From Rostrohypoxylon terebratum (taxonomy: Eukaryota; Ascomycota; Sordariomycetes; Xylariales; Hypoxylaceae): 64,000 nucleotides of DNA. Under the pieces are notes generated by a model. The model saw only the letters and a list, made by a program, of their open reading frames with translations. It made no database searches and was not told the origin of the DNA. The DNA is taken from contig MU385956.1 in NCBI GenBank assembly GCA_022497145.1, forward strand, positions 1-64,000, given 5' to 3'. Below, in pieces: positions 48,760-61,659 of the stretch. The position numbers and the translations under genes are program-made. Every line of letters begins with the position of its first letter. Position 1 is the first letter of the stretch.

Positions 48760-51700
48760 GTAAGATATGGTGGAAACTATACGTGTGTGATTATTCCTCG
48801 AAGTTTGTGGTTAACAACATATCACTCTGTATTTATGTCAAGGATGTAGCGTTCATGGGAACTTTGGAACTATTCAGAGACGTTATTAGAGTGAACCTGC
48901 TGAAGTAAGCAGAATGATGTCGTAATATTGCCCTTAGATGAATAGCTACGTGAATGCAAACAAGCGAGGTATCTATTGACTTAAATGAAATGCCTTACGT
49001 AAGGTTTCCTAGCTCCTTTCTATTGGTTTTTAGAAGGTCGATCGTTATTATTTTTTTTTACTCTTGAAGTCTAGTGACTGAGTGATTCCTATTTCTCCTT
49101 ACTATTAATACATGAGACCTTCATTGACATCTGGCGTATTCGCATGTTGACGAGCTGACGAGTCAAGTAATTGCATCGTATCACGGTGACTTAGAATTCG
49201 ATACGAGCATTTAGGGGCTTACAAGTTCACGACAGTATGGTGCATGACTATTGTTCGTGCTCGTGTCTAGGTAGGTAACAACACTCAACTGTGAACTGAA
49301 CCCAAGCGGGAAGGTCTCATCGATCATGAGTATTGAGAGGTTCCCATGGTTTCCATTCGTCCAAACTGACCAACCTCTTTAATATATCCGGCACGCTAGA
49401 CCGCTCCATTTTGCCTTGGCCATCCGAGTTCATGACCCCGCGATTCATAGGTACGTTCCATATCGGACGAACCCCTCTAGAGTCTACACACTCTCTACGC
49501 AAGAACGGATGGAAACATAACTGTTGGGTAGATGAGATTCTTAGATTCTTATTACCTAAAGGTAAGTCGCTTCGACTAGTCTGATAGAGGTCTCTAAAAT
49601 GGCACTATCGTCGGGCGGCCAGTCAACCTTAGTGTAAGCGGTCTAAGCCCCTCACCACTTAGGGCATTGCGTCAATGCCTTTGGTGCCGCTTGGCTCTTC
49701 AGCCCTTCTCTTCTAGAGATGAGTCTATCGGTCTATCGGCCACAGCTGAAGATCCCTTATGCGCCACAGAGGAACTTCGCCAGGAACAAGGCGATGCCAA
49801 TCGATCAGTCCGTTGCAAATTTGGCCAATGTCAAGAATTATTCATCATCAAAGACAGCCAACATCCAATTGTTTCTTAGCTTGTCCTTGCGGGCGCGTGA
49901 GAAAACTTGATCGACCATGACCACCTTGGCGCAACCACCAAAACCTATTGGATGGTATCGGCACTATGACAACCGGAAGATCCAACATGTTACGTAGTAT
50001 ATAATATGCTGCTGACAAGACCTGTTTCTTGTAAAAGGTCATCAGAACCCTTTGCCGATTTTCAGACCAATTTCATCACGAGTTTCTAGTGTTTGTTAAA
50101 CATTTCGTATCCTAAGCTACCGGCTATTACATAGATACGATCGTCGGTCCCAAGATCAAAGCAGTTACTACCTATATAACATTTTGTATCGTGTTCGATC
50201 TCATTCAAAATTTTTGACTGTTCAAGTCGCGGCGCACGCAATTGCCGAGACGGCCGAGGCGGAAGAATATCGTTTCCTCCCTTGATCAGACTTGAGGATC
50301 TTTGTTCTCCGCATTCCCATATTCCCATAGAATCGTCGTTTGCTCCGTGTTACTTTAACCATTAGTGCTGTCGATTGTCGAATCCTCATGATAAAGAAAG
50401 CGACACGGTTATAGGATTTGATATGTCAAGACTTGTCTAGGAAGACCTGTCATTTCGAAGTACCGTCGATGAAAGCCGGAGGAAGCCCGAAAACCAACCA
50501 ACATTGGAAGCTGGGCAGCCGATTCATCCCTGTGCCTTAGAGTGTAACGTATTGAGAATTGGAACCTAGCAAAGACGGTCCTTCAATAATGGATACTACT
50601 ACGTCGTCGAACACGGAACGATCGTCGCATATTATAGCACTTGTCTATGCTCGTCTGTTCAAGTCGCGACCTGATGCTCGAAGAATTCAGAAGAGAAATT
50701 CGCTGCCAGAAAAATCAATTGTTCGAAAATCTTTCAACTCCTCGACTCCAGCAATTAATCCGGATTTTGTTGTTTCCCAGGAACAGCAACAAAATCAAGC
50801 AAGCCAGATTCGAGCCACCGATTCCAATTTTAGAACCCTGTGAGTATTCCCTTTGCTGCAGCAAATTCCCCGAATGGCCAGAATCGTAACGAGATCAGCC
50901 CCCGTTTCAGCTCGCGAACCATAGTTGTCTTCTCAATTCCTAGGATTCCATCCCCAATCGGTTTCATCGATTTCCAAAGCTGGACATCCTACCTTGCCTT
51001 TTTTAAATGTCACAACTGAAGCCAGACTTGCGAAACCGTATTACTGTATCCTCAGAATACATATACTATGTAATACATTCGATACATACTACATCCCAAC
51101 ATGGCGTCATGCCTTGCTTAACTACTTTAGTGCTCCCGAAGTAACCTGTTACCTGCAGCGATTTTTAAGGGGCAGATGTATCTTTGTCAGGGGTCGGTTA
51201 ATTTCCACGGCGATGCGCTACGCAAAAATAGCCTCATGTCACTCGCCAACAGCCCAGTAGCCGCCTATCACAAATCGAATGCCTTCACTAGACCTGCTAG
51301 GTCTACGTAGTCTTCGGTTCAAGCTAAACACAACAGGGCTAAGTGGTGCGGTAGTTGTCAACAAAATCGAGAAAATGTGCTGCATGGATCTCTTGTCTTT
51401 GACCTACTTTTGCACTTTTGCCTACTTTGATCTAGGAAGTCTACCTAGTAGCGTAGCTAGGGCTACGACTTCGCTACCATTACCATCGCCCTAGCTACAG
51501 TACCAGAAAAGTTCGTTAAGCCGGATGATGCAAGGCGCGTCTTGGTCTTTTAATCTCTGCGGACCCATCTAAATACGACGATCTTCACCCCCGATTCTCT
51601 ACATTCTACCATTGTACTTTTCTCAGCTGAATCGTTCCTCTTGCCATTACTAACCTCCTTTTCTTTTTTTTCTTTTCTAGATTATTCTCAAGACACCAAA

Positions 51701-51786
51701 GATCACAATCCGCGTCTGCAGCAGGTTTGCGACCGCGATTTGACGATAATTTGTTAAAGCCTGTAGCGTCGACAGGGCCTCGTCCG
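48760..51786. other. Spacer between the PKS locus and F-box gene
   Basis: Three kilobases without a firm gene. The frame at 50559-50843 starts MEPSKDGPSIMDTTTSSNTE and is Ser/Gln-rich but has no family match. Upstream exons of the F-box gene could lie in the last kilobase: a TTTTCTAG acceptor at about 51673-51680 precedes in-frame codons. Confidence 0.45.
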
Positions 51787-54038
51787 ATGGTCTCCACCAT
51801 GGCTTCGTATTCATCTCACAACCCCGGATCTACTCCTGAGACGTATATAATGCGAGAGTCTTCGCCAAGAGAATCTGTTTCGAGGACCGATCGCTCCAGC
51901 TTCAACGCAATTGGACCAGTTTACGCTCAGCAGGCGCAACGACCAGTCAAACTTCCGCCGTCAATGATGAGTAACTATGCGCAGATAGATCCTCGACCTG
52001 TCATGTATAACCGATCCGGGAGACCAGCGAGCAGCGCCTCCAGCATTACGAGCTCAGTCAGCACAAACGACACATTCGACGCCATTCTCGCGAGTCCGGC
52101 CAGCAGTAGGACGAGCTTCGATTCATGGAATTCAAACCCACGGAGACCCGAATATGGATGGCAACGACCGGCACCGATCAAGCAATACAGACGGAGGAGG
52201 GAGACGGGAGAACTCTTTGATGCTTTGCCGGAAGAGGTTCTAGGACTCATTTTGGACGAGTTGAAGAAGTCGCATCTGAAACCTGGTAGTCCAAGTTGCG
52301 CAACATGCATGATGAGAGACTTGTGCTCCGCCGCCGTGTCAGCAAAGAAGCTATTAAAAGTCGCTCGGGTTGCACTGTAAGTCTTGAAAGTCTTTAACGG
52401 CATCCAATTGAGAACAGTGAATTGACAAAAACCGCAAGGTATGAGAATATCGAGCTTGTCGGAGCAGACTCGCACGCGCAAAAGAAACGATACAAGCTGA
52501 ATTTTGGCTCTCGTTTGGTTCTACTCCGTCGGACACTGAGAGCAAACCCTGAACTTGCAGCAATGGTCCACACTCTGAAAGCGCCGGCTATTCCTCAAGG
52601 TGTCGCCGTCGACTTGTATCAAAATTTAGTAGCCTCCGTCATCATGGCATGTCCCAATTTCGAGCGATTGATCGGGTTCCACCAAAACCACGATTACTTT
52701 CCCAGTCGTCTATTCTATGCATTATCGACGAGGCGTAAGCTGGTGGAGATGCATTGGACGCTGGAACCGTCCCAATTCCAGAGGAAGCGCCGCCTATCAA
52801 ATGCCGCAGCGCTGCTCAATTCGGAAAACCCTAACTTTCAAGAAGCCCCTGGCGATCTTCTACCCGAACAAAGCGAAGAATTTCTCGAACTCCACACCGA
52901 TTGGGAACATTTGAAAACTTTGTCGATACATTGCCTCCCAGGTGCAACTCTTACACCAATATCCCTCCTTCCCGACATAGTATCTCGTCTACCAGCGCTT
53001 GAGAATCTTCACTTATCTCACTTACCTTTCACAGCATTTAGCGATGCGAATTTACTATCGCTACCGTCGCTACGTACTCTCACCTTGTCACATCTTCCGG
53101 GCGTGTCTAGCGAGGGTCTCTCATCCTTCGTGAGGCGCCCCCATGCAAGGACGATCAAGAAGCTTGTCCTCCAACATATCGACGTGGATTCCTTGCCCGC
53201 GCTAAGCCAAATCCTTTCCAATCTCACATCCCTGGAATCCTTCGCCATAGTGCAGAGCTCTATGCCGATTATGCCACCGAACGAGATGATCTGGTTATAC
53301 CCTTACCTCGCGTGTCCTACTCTACGCAAGTTGCATTGGGACATCACAAGCCATCCGTCATGCGCAAATATGGCGGACTCGGTTCTCGCGAGGAGCATAG
53401 CGGCGAACGGATTCCCGTCGCTTCGCATTCTGAGGACGCCTAATGATCCGGAAGGAATATTCCAGTCGCTTTGCAAGCCGGTGGAGAGCATCGACAACCT
53501 CGGGGTCGGCAACGAACAGGTGCGCGGTCTCATTACCAAGTGCACTTCGCGACCTAGCCCACCGGCCACACCGACGACTCCCAGCACGCCGAAGACGCCG
53601 GGCAAATCCCCGTTCGGTCTTAACTTTCCGATGGAGGACCAACTATTCCCTTCCAAGATGTCGAGCAATCTGGCGCAGGCACGCTTGGCGGCGCAGAGCA
53701 GACTGGAGGCCGCTAGGCAGACACCACGTTTCACCGTTAACGTTATAGGGGATGACGGGACCGTAGTGGAGAATTACGGTCTCGCGGGTTACATGGGACA
53801 GACCGAGTCCAAGATCGGGTATTGTGTCACACCAGATGAGCACGCGACCGACGAGAACGGTGGACTGATCGATATTTCGGACGTTCTCAGCGACGGGGGC
53901 GAGAACATAAAAGTTGAGGGGAGGGACGGGTGTACGGGACGCTGGAACACTTATAGCGGGAACGTGGTCGATAAAAAGGACCGCGAGAGGTGGTATCATA
54001 CGGAACGCGGACGGTGGCACGAGGTGCCGCTGTCTTGA
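51787..54038 (+). CDS. F-box protein with LRR-like repeats
   Basis: Exons 51787-52376 and 52439-54038, joined across a 62-nt GTAAGT..CAAG intron, give 729 residues. The frame is open upstream of 51787 to a plausible acceptor near 51680, so a further 5' exon may exist; the first in-frame ATG is used here. After a Ser-rich N-terminus comes an F-box (LFDALPEEVLGLILDELKKS, about residues 145-165). A run of leucine-rich segments follows (LENLHLSHLPF, LRTLTLSHLPG, IKKLVLQHIDV, LRKLHWDI). The C-terminal part has a TPTTPSTPKTPGKSP phospho-like linker and a hydrophilic end. F-box proteins recruit substrates to SCF (Skp1-Cul1) ubiquitin ligases. The substrate is unknown. Confidence 0.82.
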
Positions 54039-54746
54039 GTGGGAAGCGAAAAGGGGAAGGGGGAGGGGAAGGGGAGACGATTCGGGGTGGTAATGATAAT
54101 TAGAATATGGATGGATGGATGGATGTCTACGTATATATATACCCTCTTGTTAAAAAGGAAGAAGGGAAGTGTGGTTAATATGTTGAGCGCAAGCAGAGAA
54201 GGATAACGGGTGTGGCTCCTGTGATTTAATTATACTTACGTTCATACTAGGATACCCCGTCTGGTAATTGAAATGATTTCTGAGTTTTTCGAAATGGGTG
54301 TGGTATTCGAGGTGAATTTGACTTGAGTTGCAACTGGTAAAATTTCAGTGCCTATCTGTTTGTCTCCTAGTAAATTAGCGCACCGTAATTAGGGCGTTGT
54401 GATAGCGGCTTTAGGGGACATCCATCGTTGTTACCCGTTACGGTATCCGTTACGAAAAGGAGGCGAGATTTGTAGCCGCGTAACGTGGAAAGCCCGACCA
54501 TCGGCGCCGAGATTTCGACCCTTGCGGGACTAAACCCGAGCAAGCCGCGTCGAAACGTCATTGTCTCCGATTTTATTTCTTTCTCCAAACGACTCCAACA
54601 GCCTGCAACTTAACTTTCCACACAACTAATAATCCACACGTTCACATCTTAAATTTGAGAAACTTCATATTCAGGTTCTCTGTCGATCACTATATTGCAC
54701 TGAACTTCCAGTTTGGGAATTCCAAAAATCAGTGGCAGTACTAGCT
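54039..54746. other. Intergenic, nothing supported
   Basis: 3' flank with a GGAT/GATG microsatellite near 54108-54124, then the leader of the Jac1 gene. Confidence 0.5.
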
Positions 54747-55619
54747 ATGCGATCTTCATTACTGCCTAGAAGACCGCTGCGGCGCGTCTGTGACGCTTGC
54801 AAACAGCAGCAGCGCAGCCAGGCGCCACCGCCGAACTTCAGCCAGACCGCCGCTCTAAGCACGATCGTACCGAGCAGAACCGCTTCTCCGCGCAAGCCTA
54901 CCCAGATCAGTCTAATACCCGCACCACGCGGACCGCCATCCTGCGCTCACAGCCGCAGCATACCACAGCACCGCCACGTATCAACCAGCACCGCGCGCGC
55001 AGCCGACGCAGCAGAGCCAGAATCCTCACCCCAACCCCCCTCATCTCGCGAAGAAACCGCAGCGCCGTCCCCCGCGCCGGCGAAATCGCACTACGACCTG
55101 TTCCCACAGACGCTCCCGCAAGGCCCCCCCCCCGCGGGCTCCTTCGCCATCGACCTTCGTGCCCTGCGCCGCGAGTTCCTGACGCTACAAGCGACCGCGC
55201 ACCCGGACCTCGCGCCGCCGGGCCCCGCGAAGCGTAGCGCGGAGGCGGTGTCCGCGCGCATCAACGAAGCGTACAAGACGCTTTCGTCGCCGCTGCTGCG
55301 CGCGCAGTACCTGCTGCAGCTACACGGGCACGACGTGGCGAACGAGGAGACGGCGAAAGTGGAGGATCCCGGCTTACTCATGCTGGTGCTGGAGACGCGC
55401 GAGGCGATCGAGGAGGCGGGGAGCGAGGAGGAGTTGGAGCCGTTGAGGGTGGAGAACGAGGAGAGGATCCGCGCGAGCGAGGAGAGGTTGGGGGAGCTGT
55501 TTCGCGAGGGGGATGTGCAGGGGGCGAGGGAGGAGGTGGTTAGGTTGAGGTATTGGTGTAATATTAGGGATACGATTAGGGATTGGGAGAGGGGGAAGCC
55601 TGTTGTGCTGCAGCATTGA
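54747..55619 (+). CDS. jac1: Mitochondrial J-protein Jac1/HscB (Fe-S cluster assembly)
   Basis: Single exon, 290 residues. The N-terminus is Arg/Ser/Ala-rich with few acidic residues, typical of a mitochondrial presequence, and extends about 110 residues through a low-complexity Pro/Ser linker. The J-domain starts at HYDLFP and holds the HPD motif (TAHPDLAPPG). The C-terminal three-helix bundle contains QYLLQLHG and the ETREAIEEAG..LE motif that binds the scaffold protein Isu. It stimulates the Hsp70 Ssq1 to transfer Fe-S clusters. The first ATG, 54747, is used; upstream in-frame codons have no ATG. The gene is strongly GC-rich relative to its flanks. Confidence 0.88.
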   Translation: MRSSLLPRRPLRRVCDACKQQQRSQAPPPNFSQTAALSTIVPSRTASPRKPTQISLIPAPRGPPSCAHSRSIPQHRHVSTSTARAADAAEPESSPQPPSSREETAAPSPAPAKSHYDLFPQTLPQGPPPAGSFAIDLRALRREFLTLQATAHPDLAPPGPAKRSAEAVSARINEAYKTLSSPLLRAQYLLQLHGHDVANEETAKVEDPGLLMLVLETREAIEEAGSEEELEPLRVENEERIRASEERLGELFREGDVQGAREEVVRLRYWCNIRDTIRDWERGKPVVLQH

Positions 55620-56300
55620 GGGGGTGGTGGTGGTCAATGATGTGGTGGGAGCGATGGTTCGCGGGGCGTGCTGTCGAGGCGAAAGTGTGGAATACTTATA
55701 TTGTTGCTAGAAATGGACTACGGCTGTGAGTCGGCATGGCGTGAGGCTTATGGCATGAGCATTAGAGGCTACGGGATGAGACATCACGCTTCTCCAGAGA
55801 TCACTGAATCTATCGTGATCTTGACCAAAAATGGAACTTCGGTTTTCTTGTGCATTTTTTTCGCATTGTAGAACACGAAGGCTTCAAGAGCTTAATAATT
55901 TACCCAGATTTGATCGGATTTTAAACGTCACGTCGAAAAACTCAAGAAATCCATGGATGTCCTACCTACCTGCTGACATGAGTCACGGGCCTGTATTCCA
56001 GTTACGCTATTATCTAGTAGCGGCCGACAGCGCTAAACCCTTCATTTTTATAGGAGCTTTTAGGGTCCACTACTAGGAGTTTCAAATAAAATCTATCAAC
56101 AGTAAGAGCGCCACCAAACGCCTTGGTGCCAATTTGCCCATAGATTACAGCGGATGTCCACTAGAATATAGGGATTACATCCACTATTTAGTAGTCTTAT
56201 AAATGCTCAATTTCCCACTTGTTATCATAAAAGAGGTAGCTAGGAAACTTATTATAGTATTAATATCTCGACACTAATGGGATGAGATAGGATTCCCTCC
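55620..56300. other. Intergenic between convergent genes
   Basis: No supported gene. The AT-rich right half is the 3' flank of the minus-strand transporter. Confidence 0.5.
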
Positions 56301-58224
56301 TCAAGAATCATCAAAGCGTTGCCTTCCCAGATTTTCTTTCTCTAAATCAAGCTGCCTAGTAAGTAAAGAGGTTATTAAGCCCACGCCCGATATCGAGGCC
56401 ATTACAATCCACACAGTCCGAAACGGTATACGATAGGCTTCTGTCAGGCGCCACGTAGTTTCCGCATCTAGGTGTAACGTTCTGAGTGTGGGTATGAAGC
56501 CAATAGCCTGGCGCGGGTCAGATAGCTGGCTGACTTCGGCAGGTAGAGGACCAAAAGCTGCGATCTGATGCGCGAACCCGCTGTTGAATACAACGGAACC
56601 GATAGCGAGCCCCAACACCCCTCCCAAAAATCGCACGATGACTAACAGACCAACAACCCGACCGCTATCGTCGGCCTCTTCGACACTTGCCTGCAAAGGG
56701 AAGGGTACTGTCTGGAAAACGATACCAAGCCCGATGCCGACAAAAACCAAGAATGTGTCTTTCACTGCCTTGGATGACGTCTGGTCCACAGCGCACCAAA
56801 GACCGATAAATAGTGTGAGGATAACCCAGCCGGTGTGCAACATGAGGGTGTATCGCCTGGTGAGCTCCACACATACGGGCGCAAAGACACTGAAGGCAAC
56901 GCTGACCACACAAGCTGGAAGAATGGAGACAGCTGACTCTAGGGGTGTCTGCAAATAAACAGCCTATGATAGATTAGTATCCTAGTCCAGTCCCAATTCG
57001 CTGATATCTAGATAATGTCTTATATGGGATACTTCTCAGACTTACCTGAAAGAATAGGGGCAAGTATAGCAGAAGTGAAAACAGAAGTAGGCCGTGTATA
57101 GCACCCCCTATCAACGACACAACCGCGGTCCTATTTTTGAATAGGCGATATGGAAGCATTGGTTGAACTGGGCGAGCTTCGTAGAAACCAAATGCAATGA
57201 AAGCGACAATACCGATCACTAGGGGAAGGAGAGTTCTCCAAGAACCCCATGGATACAGCGTATCTGCCCAGCTGATTGGTAAGGCAACGCACGTCGAACC
57301 CACGGTAAACAGGAACATACCGCCCCAGTCGAGTCGGCGAAACTTGGTCTTTAGATCCAGGTCAATAGGCTTAAGGTGCATGAAAAGCAGCGCGAGGGGT
57401 ATAGCTGGGCCGACGAAGGGCAAATTGATCCTAAAAACTCATGGTTAGATGTGATCTTAAAGAAGTGGCCGAGGGTCATTTTCCACACCATCCAAGCCAA
57501 CGCCAAGTTACGAACTGGCACAGCAGTGCACCAATAATAGGACCCATGATAGAACCGACCGCAATGGGCAATGCCATTACTGCCAAATACATAGGCCGCT
57601 CTTTCAAACTCGTCATGTCGACAATAATGATCTCCTGGAGAATATCAAGGCCCCCACTACCAACGTCAAAAGTTAGAAGGTTTTTGCTATGAGAAAATGA
57701 CAGATGGAGGCGTACCCGCCGAGACCCTGTATAAGACGTCCGACAATAAGCACCGTCATACTCCGGGCGACGGCGAATACGATAGAGCCCGCGGTGAAAA
57801 GGATCATGCCAACGTAAAGTGGAGCCTTCCGACCTATCGCATCCGAGATACTGAGATATAACGGTTGCGAAATAGCGACGGCAAGTGTGAAGGCGATGCT
57901 CGCAAAGAACGCTTCTAACGTCGTAGCCTGCAGCTGGGCGGCTATGACGGGAATGGCTACCGATAAAGCTGTGGTGTCCCACGCCACGATTAATGCCAGC
58001 AGCGCAAGGCATATCAATGACATGTAGAAAGAGAAAGGCTTTTTGTCTCGTCGGCTGGGTGCTGCCGTCGAGACTTGCTCATCTTCCCTTAACTCATTGA
58101 TCGGGGCGGATTGAAGCTCATCCTTCTGGCTAGAGGCTTGAGTCTCTATCATCGCTTTCCGGTCCCCTTTAGATTCTTCGCTAACGTCTGCATTGGTATT
58201 AACATTCTGGGGCTGCTGCTCCAT
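56301..58224 (-). CDS. Second DHA2-family MFS transporter
   Basis: Four exons on the minus strand: 58224-57716, 57656-57489, 57430-57046 and 56963-56301, 574 residues in phase. The acceptor of exon 4 is CATAG at 56964-56965. The later CAG would drop AVYLQ from a conserved FFQAVYLQTPLESAVS loop. A charged N-terminus precedes about 14 helices. Motif A is SISDAIGRK, then GRLIQGLGGGGLDILQEIII, and GSIMGPIIGALLCQFVTWRW is motif C. It belongs to the toxin/azole exporter group. It heads a minus-strand series with an SDR, a hydrolase and a UstYa-like gene. It is diverged from the transporter at 37 kb rather than a recent copy. Confidence 0.87.
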
Positions 58225-59227
58225 CGCTATGAGATATTTTCAGTGAACATGTTTATGGGAGGTTTTGAACGACCTCGCGAGTGAGAAAGCAGAAGTAGCG
58301 TTTAAGTTGAAAAGCATTAAGTACTAGGTAGGTACCTATTCTATTATCATTAGTAATTACCTATTATTATTTCCCAACCCCCCAGGTACTTGTTACTTGG
58401 CGTCATCCAGCGTTGCATTTTTGGTTGGTGGTAGATTACTATGTACAATGCATCCCCCTATTCCTGACAAGCACGGCACTAAAAATTACTTGACCTGGCC
58501 TGAATAGGGAAATCTGCTAGTCCAGATGTAGTACACCATTATTAGTGTAAAACCGACAAAACGCAACTCCAAAGTACGGAGCCAAACGGGATAATAATTT
58601 TCAGCTTTGACCCAAATGATAGCACGAGATATGGATAATAGCAACCGTTTCTTAAGTCGCTGACTAGGCCTAGATGGATCCCTTATAAGTTTTAAAGTAG
58701 TATTTAAGGGGACTATTCGGTATGCACATCAAGTACCTAATTACTGTAGTTTTTAAGCTTTCCAGATGTTGCTTGAAACCGACCTTGAAAGCTTGTCAAA
58801 ACTCCACTTTCCACAAACAGGTTGGAAAACTGTTTTCCATTGATTTCATTGGTTTAAACCCCTGTCACCACGCCAACGGTATTTGGATATAGCACAGTTT
58901 AGCGCTGACGGTAAGCATTTGGGGGACCCGGGGTATTACTTGATTACCTGCCTAGCAGCCCTGGAGGTATGGATTCCATCAAAAAAAGAAACACGAAAGC
59001 CCCTCCAACAGAAAAAATAAAGATACGAAGTTCATAAAATCAAATAAACTGGCAAATTACAGAGGGATCTTCCAAACACACCTGGGCAATTTTCTATTTT
59101 ACTGAATGTCATGATTACTCCCCAGCCTGCCTTGAGGGGTAAAAGTTTGGTATTAAAAGAACGGGGGAGATATACTATTATAGCCCTTGGGAGCCTGAGG
59201 ATTCATAAAGGCAAATAACCTACCTAC
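58225..59227. other. Promoter and spacer, no gene
   Basis: AT-rich, with a TAGGTAGGTACCTA motif at 58325-58340. No coding stretch supported. Confidence 0.5.
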
Positions 59228-60338
59228 TTAGTTCTGGAGCCTGGCGTCCTGCTTCTGCTTCTTACCCCATTTCGAGACTTGAGTGTTCATATCCCACATA
59301 ACAAACACCAAGATGAAGGGTATTATCCACCCCATCACTGTGTCTATGAACCAGTTGTTTCTCGGCGAGTTGCCCATGGCGCCCCATCGCATCAGGTCGC
59401 CAATAAACGACGTTGTGACCCAGTAGTAACCCTTTTTGATGCCAGAGATGGTAAGTTGGGCGACTTCCTCCGCAGTCTGCGGTGTCTCGGCACCTTCGAG
59501 TTGTAGCGTTAACGGGTGCTTGGTCTCGTTCTCGCGCTCATAGCCGGCTGTGGTGATGGAGTTCGGCACCACTAGGTGCACCTCGATAGGGATGTCAGGG
59601 TACAGTCTGACCTCCATGCCGAGGGCATCGGCGAGAGCGCGGAGGGCGAATTTGGACGGGGCGTAGGTGCCGTGGCCGGCCATAGAAAAAGTGGATAGCA
59701 CGGAACCAGTGAAGATGATGTGTTTAGCAGCCGGACGGGATCCCGATGTTGACGACTGCACCTTGTCCTGACTCGGGAGGAGCCAGGCTCGCATGATAGC
59801 TCGCGCCATTTCGGCAGAGCCAAAATAATTGACGTCCACTACCGTGGACATTTTATGAGTAACCTAGTATACGCGAGATTGAAGGCACCAAAAAAAGTAC
59901 TCACTATTATATCGAGAAGCCTCCATTGCTCTATCATCTGTCCACAGCATCGGCGTCGAGAGCCCAGCTAAACACCACACAATCTCGGGTGGGTTTCCCT
60001 CGTTCCAGGCCGTTACATCATCAATTACCCTTTCCGCATAACCATGCACGGCCATGTCGGCTGAAATGGTGTAGAAGCGCTGCGTCTCGGGTGATTTTGC
60101 GGCAGCTTGGACGCTCTTTAAGGCCTCTTCGAGCTTTGCGGGGTTCCGGGCGACAATAATGATATTTGCCCCTTCATGAGCAAAATGTTGTGCGACACAG
60201 AGGCCTGTACCTTCAGAACCACCCGTCAAGAGAACAGTCTAGGATTTTCAAGGTTAGTCAATGTCTCTCAGCCCTATACCCAGAACCTATCCTCACCCGG
60301 CCTTCGACGGGCATGTGGTCATGACCAAACAAGCCCAT
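59228..60338 (-). CDS. 3-ketodihydrosphingosine-reductase-type SDR
   Basis: Three exons, 60338-60297, 60238-59905 and 59838-59228, 328 residues in phase. The exon 3 acceptor is GGTAG at 59843-59839, giving the family string RYN-MDVNYFGSAEM. Cofactor motif TGGSEGTG (about residues 18-25), NIIIVARNP, DVNYFG, catalytic S..YAPSK (TGSVLSTFSMAGHGTYAPSK). A C-terminal hydrophobic helix (VMGWIIPFILVFVMW) anchors it in the ER membrane. This matches Tsc10/KDSR enzymes, which reduce 3-ketosphinganine with NADPH in sphingolipid synthesis. It could be the housekeeping enzyme or a paralogue used in a pathway, since cluster-encoded SDRs of this type exist (fumonisin Fum13). Confidence 0.85.
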
Positions 60339-61659
60339 CTTGTCATAACACTGGCTCAAGAGTAGAATACCAAAACCTTTCGGCTCACAAAAACTCTTCG
60401 AAGTAGATCGCGAGTTTTTGAGTGGAAATAGAGCATCTGAGATTTGTCGCTTCCCGAAACCCGAATAAAGGGAGAAAGCTCAATCTAACCGTTACGAATG
60501 GCGGAAATTATCCACCTTGCAGGTGATACGACCACACCTCGCGCCATTTCTCCTAAAAGAACCAGAATTACTCCGAATGGAAAATCTTCCCCCCAAATAA
60601 TCGCTAGGTACGTTGTTACGCAATAAAAAGCACACATCCAGTACATGTACCTATGTACCTCTCTGTTACACATGAGAACCTGGAACCAACACCTTTGCTC
60701 CTAAGCACCAGATTGGCTGCCTTTCTACACAGTCACAAATGAGCTATTCGGATACAGTACGATGCCACTCGCCCACTTTCTTATATTTTTGCTGTAGGGT
60801 TCAGATTTCAGAAGTCAACTGACTATAGCAGCCGGCTAACTGCATGCCATGGCGTATGTACGTGAGAAGATCCGCAAAACCTCAACGATGAGATGGGCAA
60901 CCCTATTGTTCGTTCTCTACGTCTACGCCCTAAACTAACATTGTTAGTCCTCAAGACATTGGGGGCTAATTCAAGCGCGGAAAGAACGTGGGAAATGTTC
61001 CTCAGTAGCCGTGTCACAGCAGCATCAGCAATGGTGTTGGGCCAGGATCTAGCTCATTCCCTAGATTATTTCTTAGAAAAACCTCTGCTATGAAGACAAA
61101 AAGATTATTTGGTAGGATGCATGCCAGAGTAATGCCATAGCGTCTAGAAACACGAAGCCACAATGCGCTTCAACTCGACAAATATTCCCCCAGAAATGAT
61201 TGAAACTCTAGACCCCGAGTTGCAAGCGCAGGTACCGTTATATGATCCAACGGCACAATCGAAGATCCGTGCAACTCTGGCAGTATGCACGATCGTTGCG
61301 ACTCTGGGCCAGACGTATCACCAAGCAACCTTTTGAAGGAGATGACCTTTTTGCAGGTTTGGCGGTGGTACGGATATCCGAAACGTACAAGAACCCGGGT
61401 CCGGGTTTTCCTAATGCCTCCGTAACAGATATTCACCACCATCGGCGTCGGCTTACTGGCCTAGGTTATCTCACGAAGCTCGGGATGGGCCGCCATGAGG
61501 TCGTCATAGTTCTCGAGCACATACAAGATTTTAATGTATTGAACGAGACTCTTATCGCATCAGGTGTCATGTACCTACCTCCCGGTCATTTTCTACATTA
61601 AGCCCTCCGCTATCTTCTTGTATCGTTGCTAATCTGGCACCTGAAAAGATTCTTGAACC
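60339..61659. other. Intergenic, possible small relic
   Basis: No firm gene. On the minus strand near 61460-61560 a 26-codon open run reading LYVLENYDDLMAAHPELREI looks protein-like but is bounded by stops. It may be a decayed exon. Confidence 0.35.

Noticed and set aside
59839..59905. Apparent loss of a splice acceptor in the SDR gene (first AG at CTAG leads to a stop)
   Set aside because: A downstream acceptor GGTAG at 59843-59839 restores the phase and the family motif MDVNYFG, so the gene is intact.
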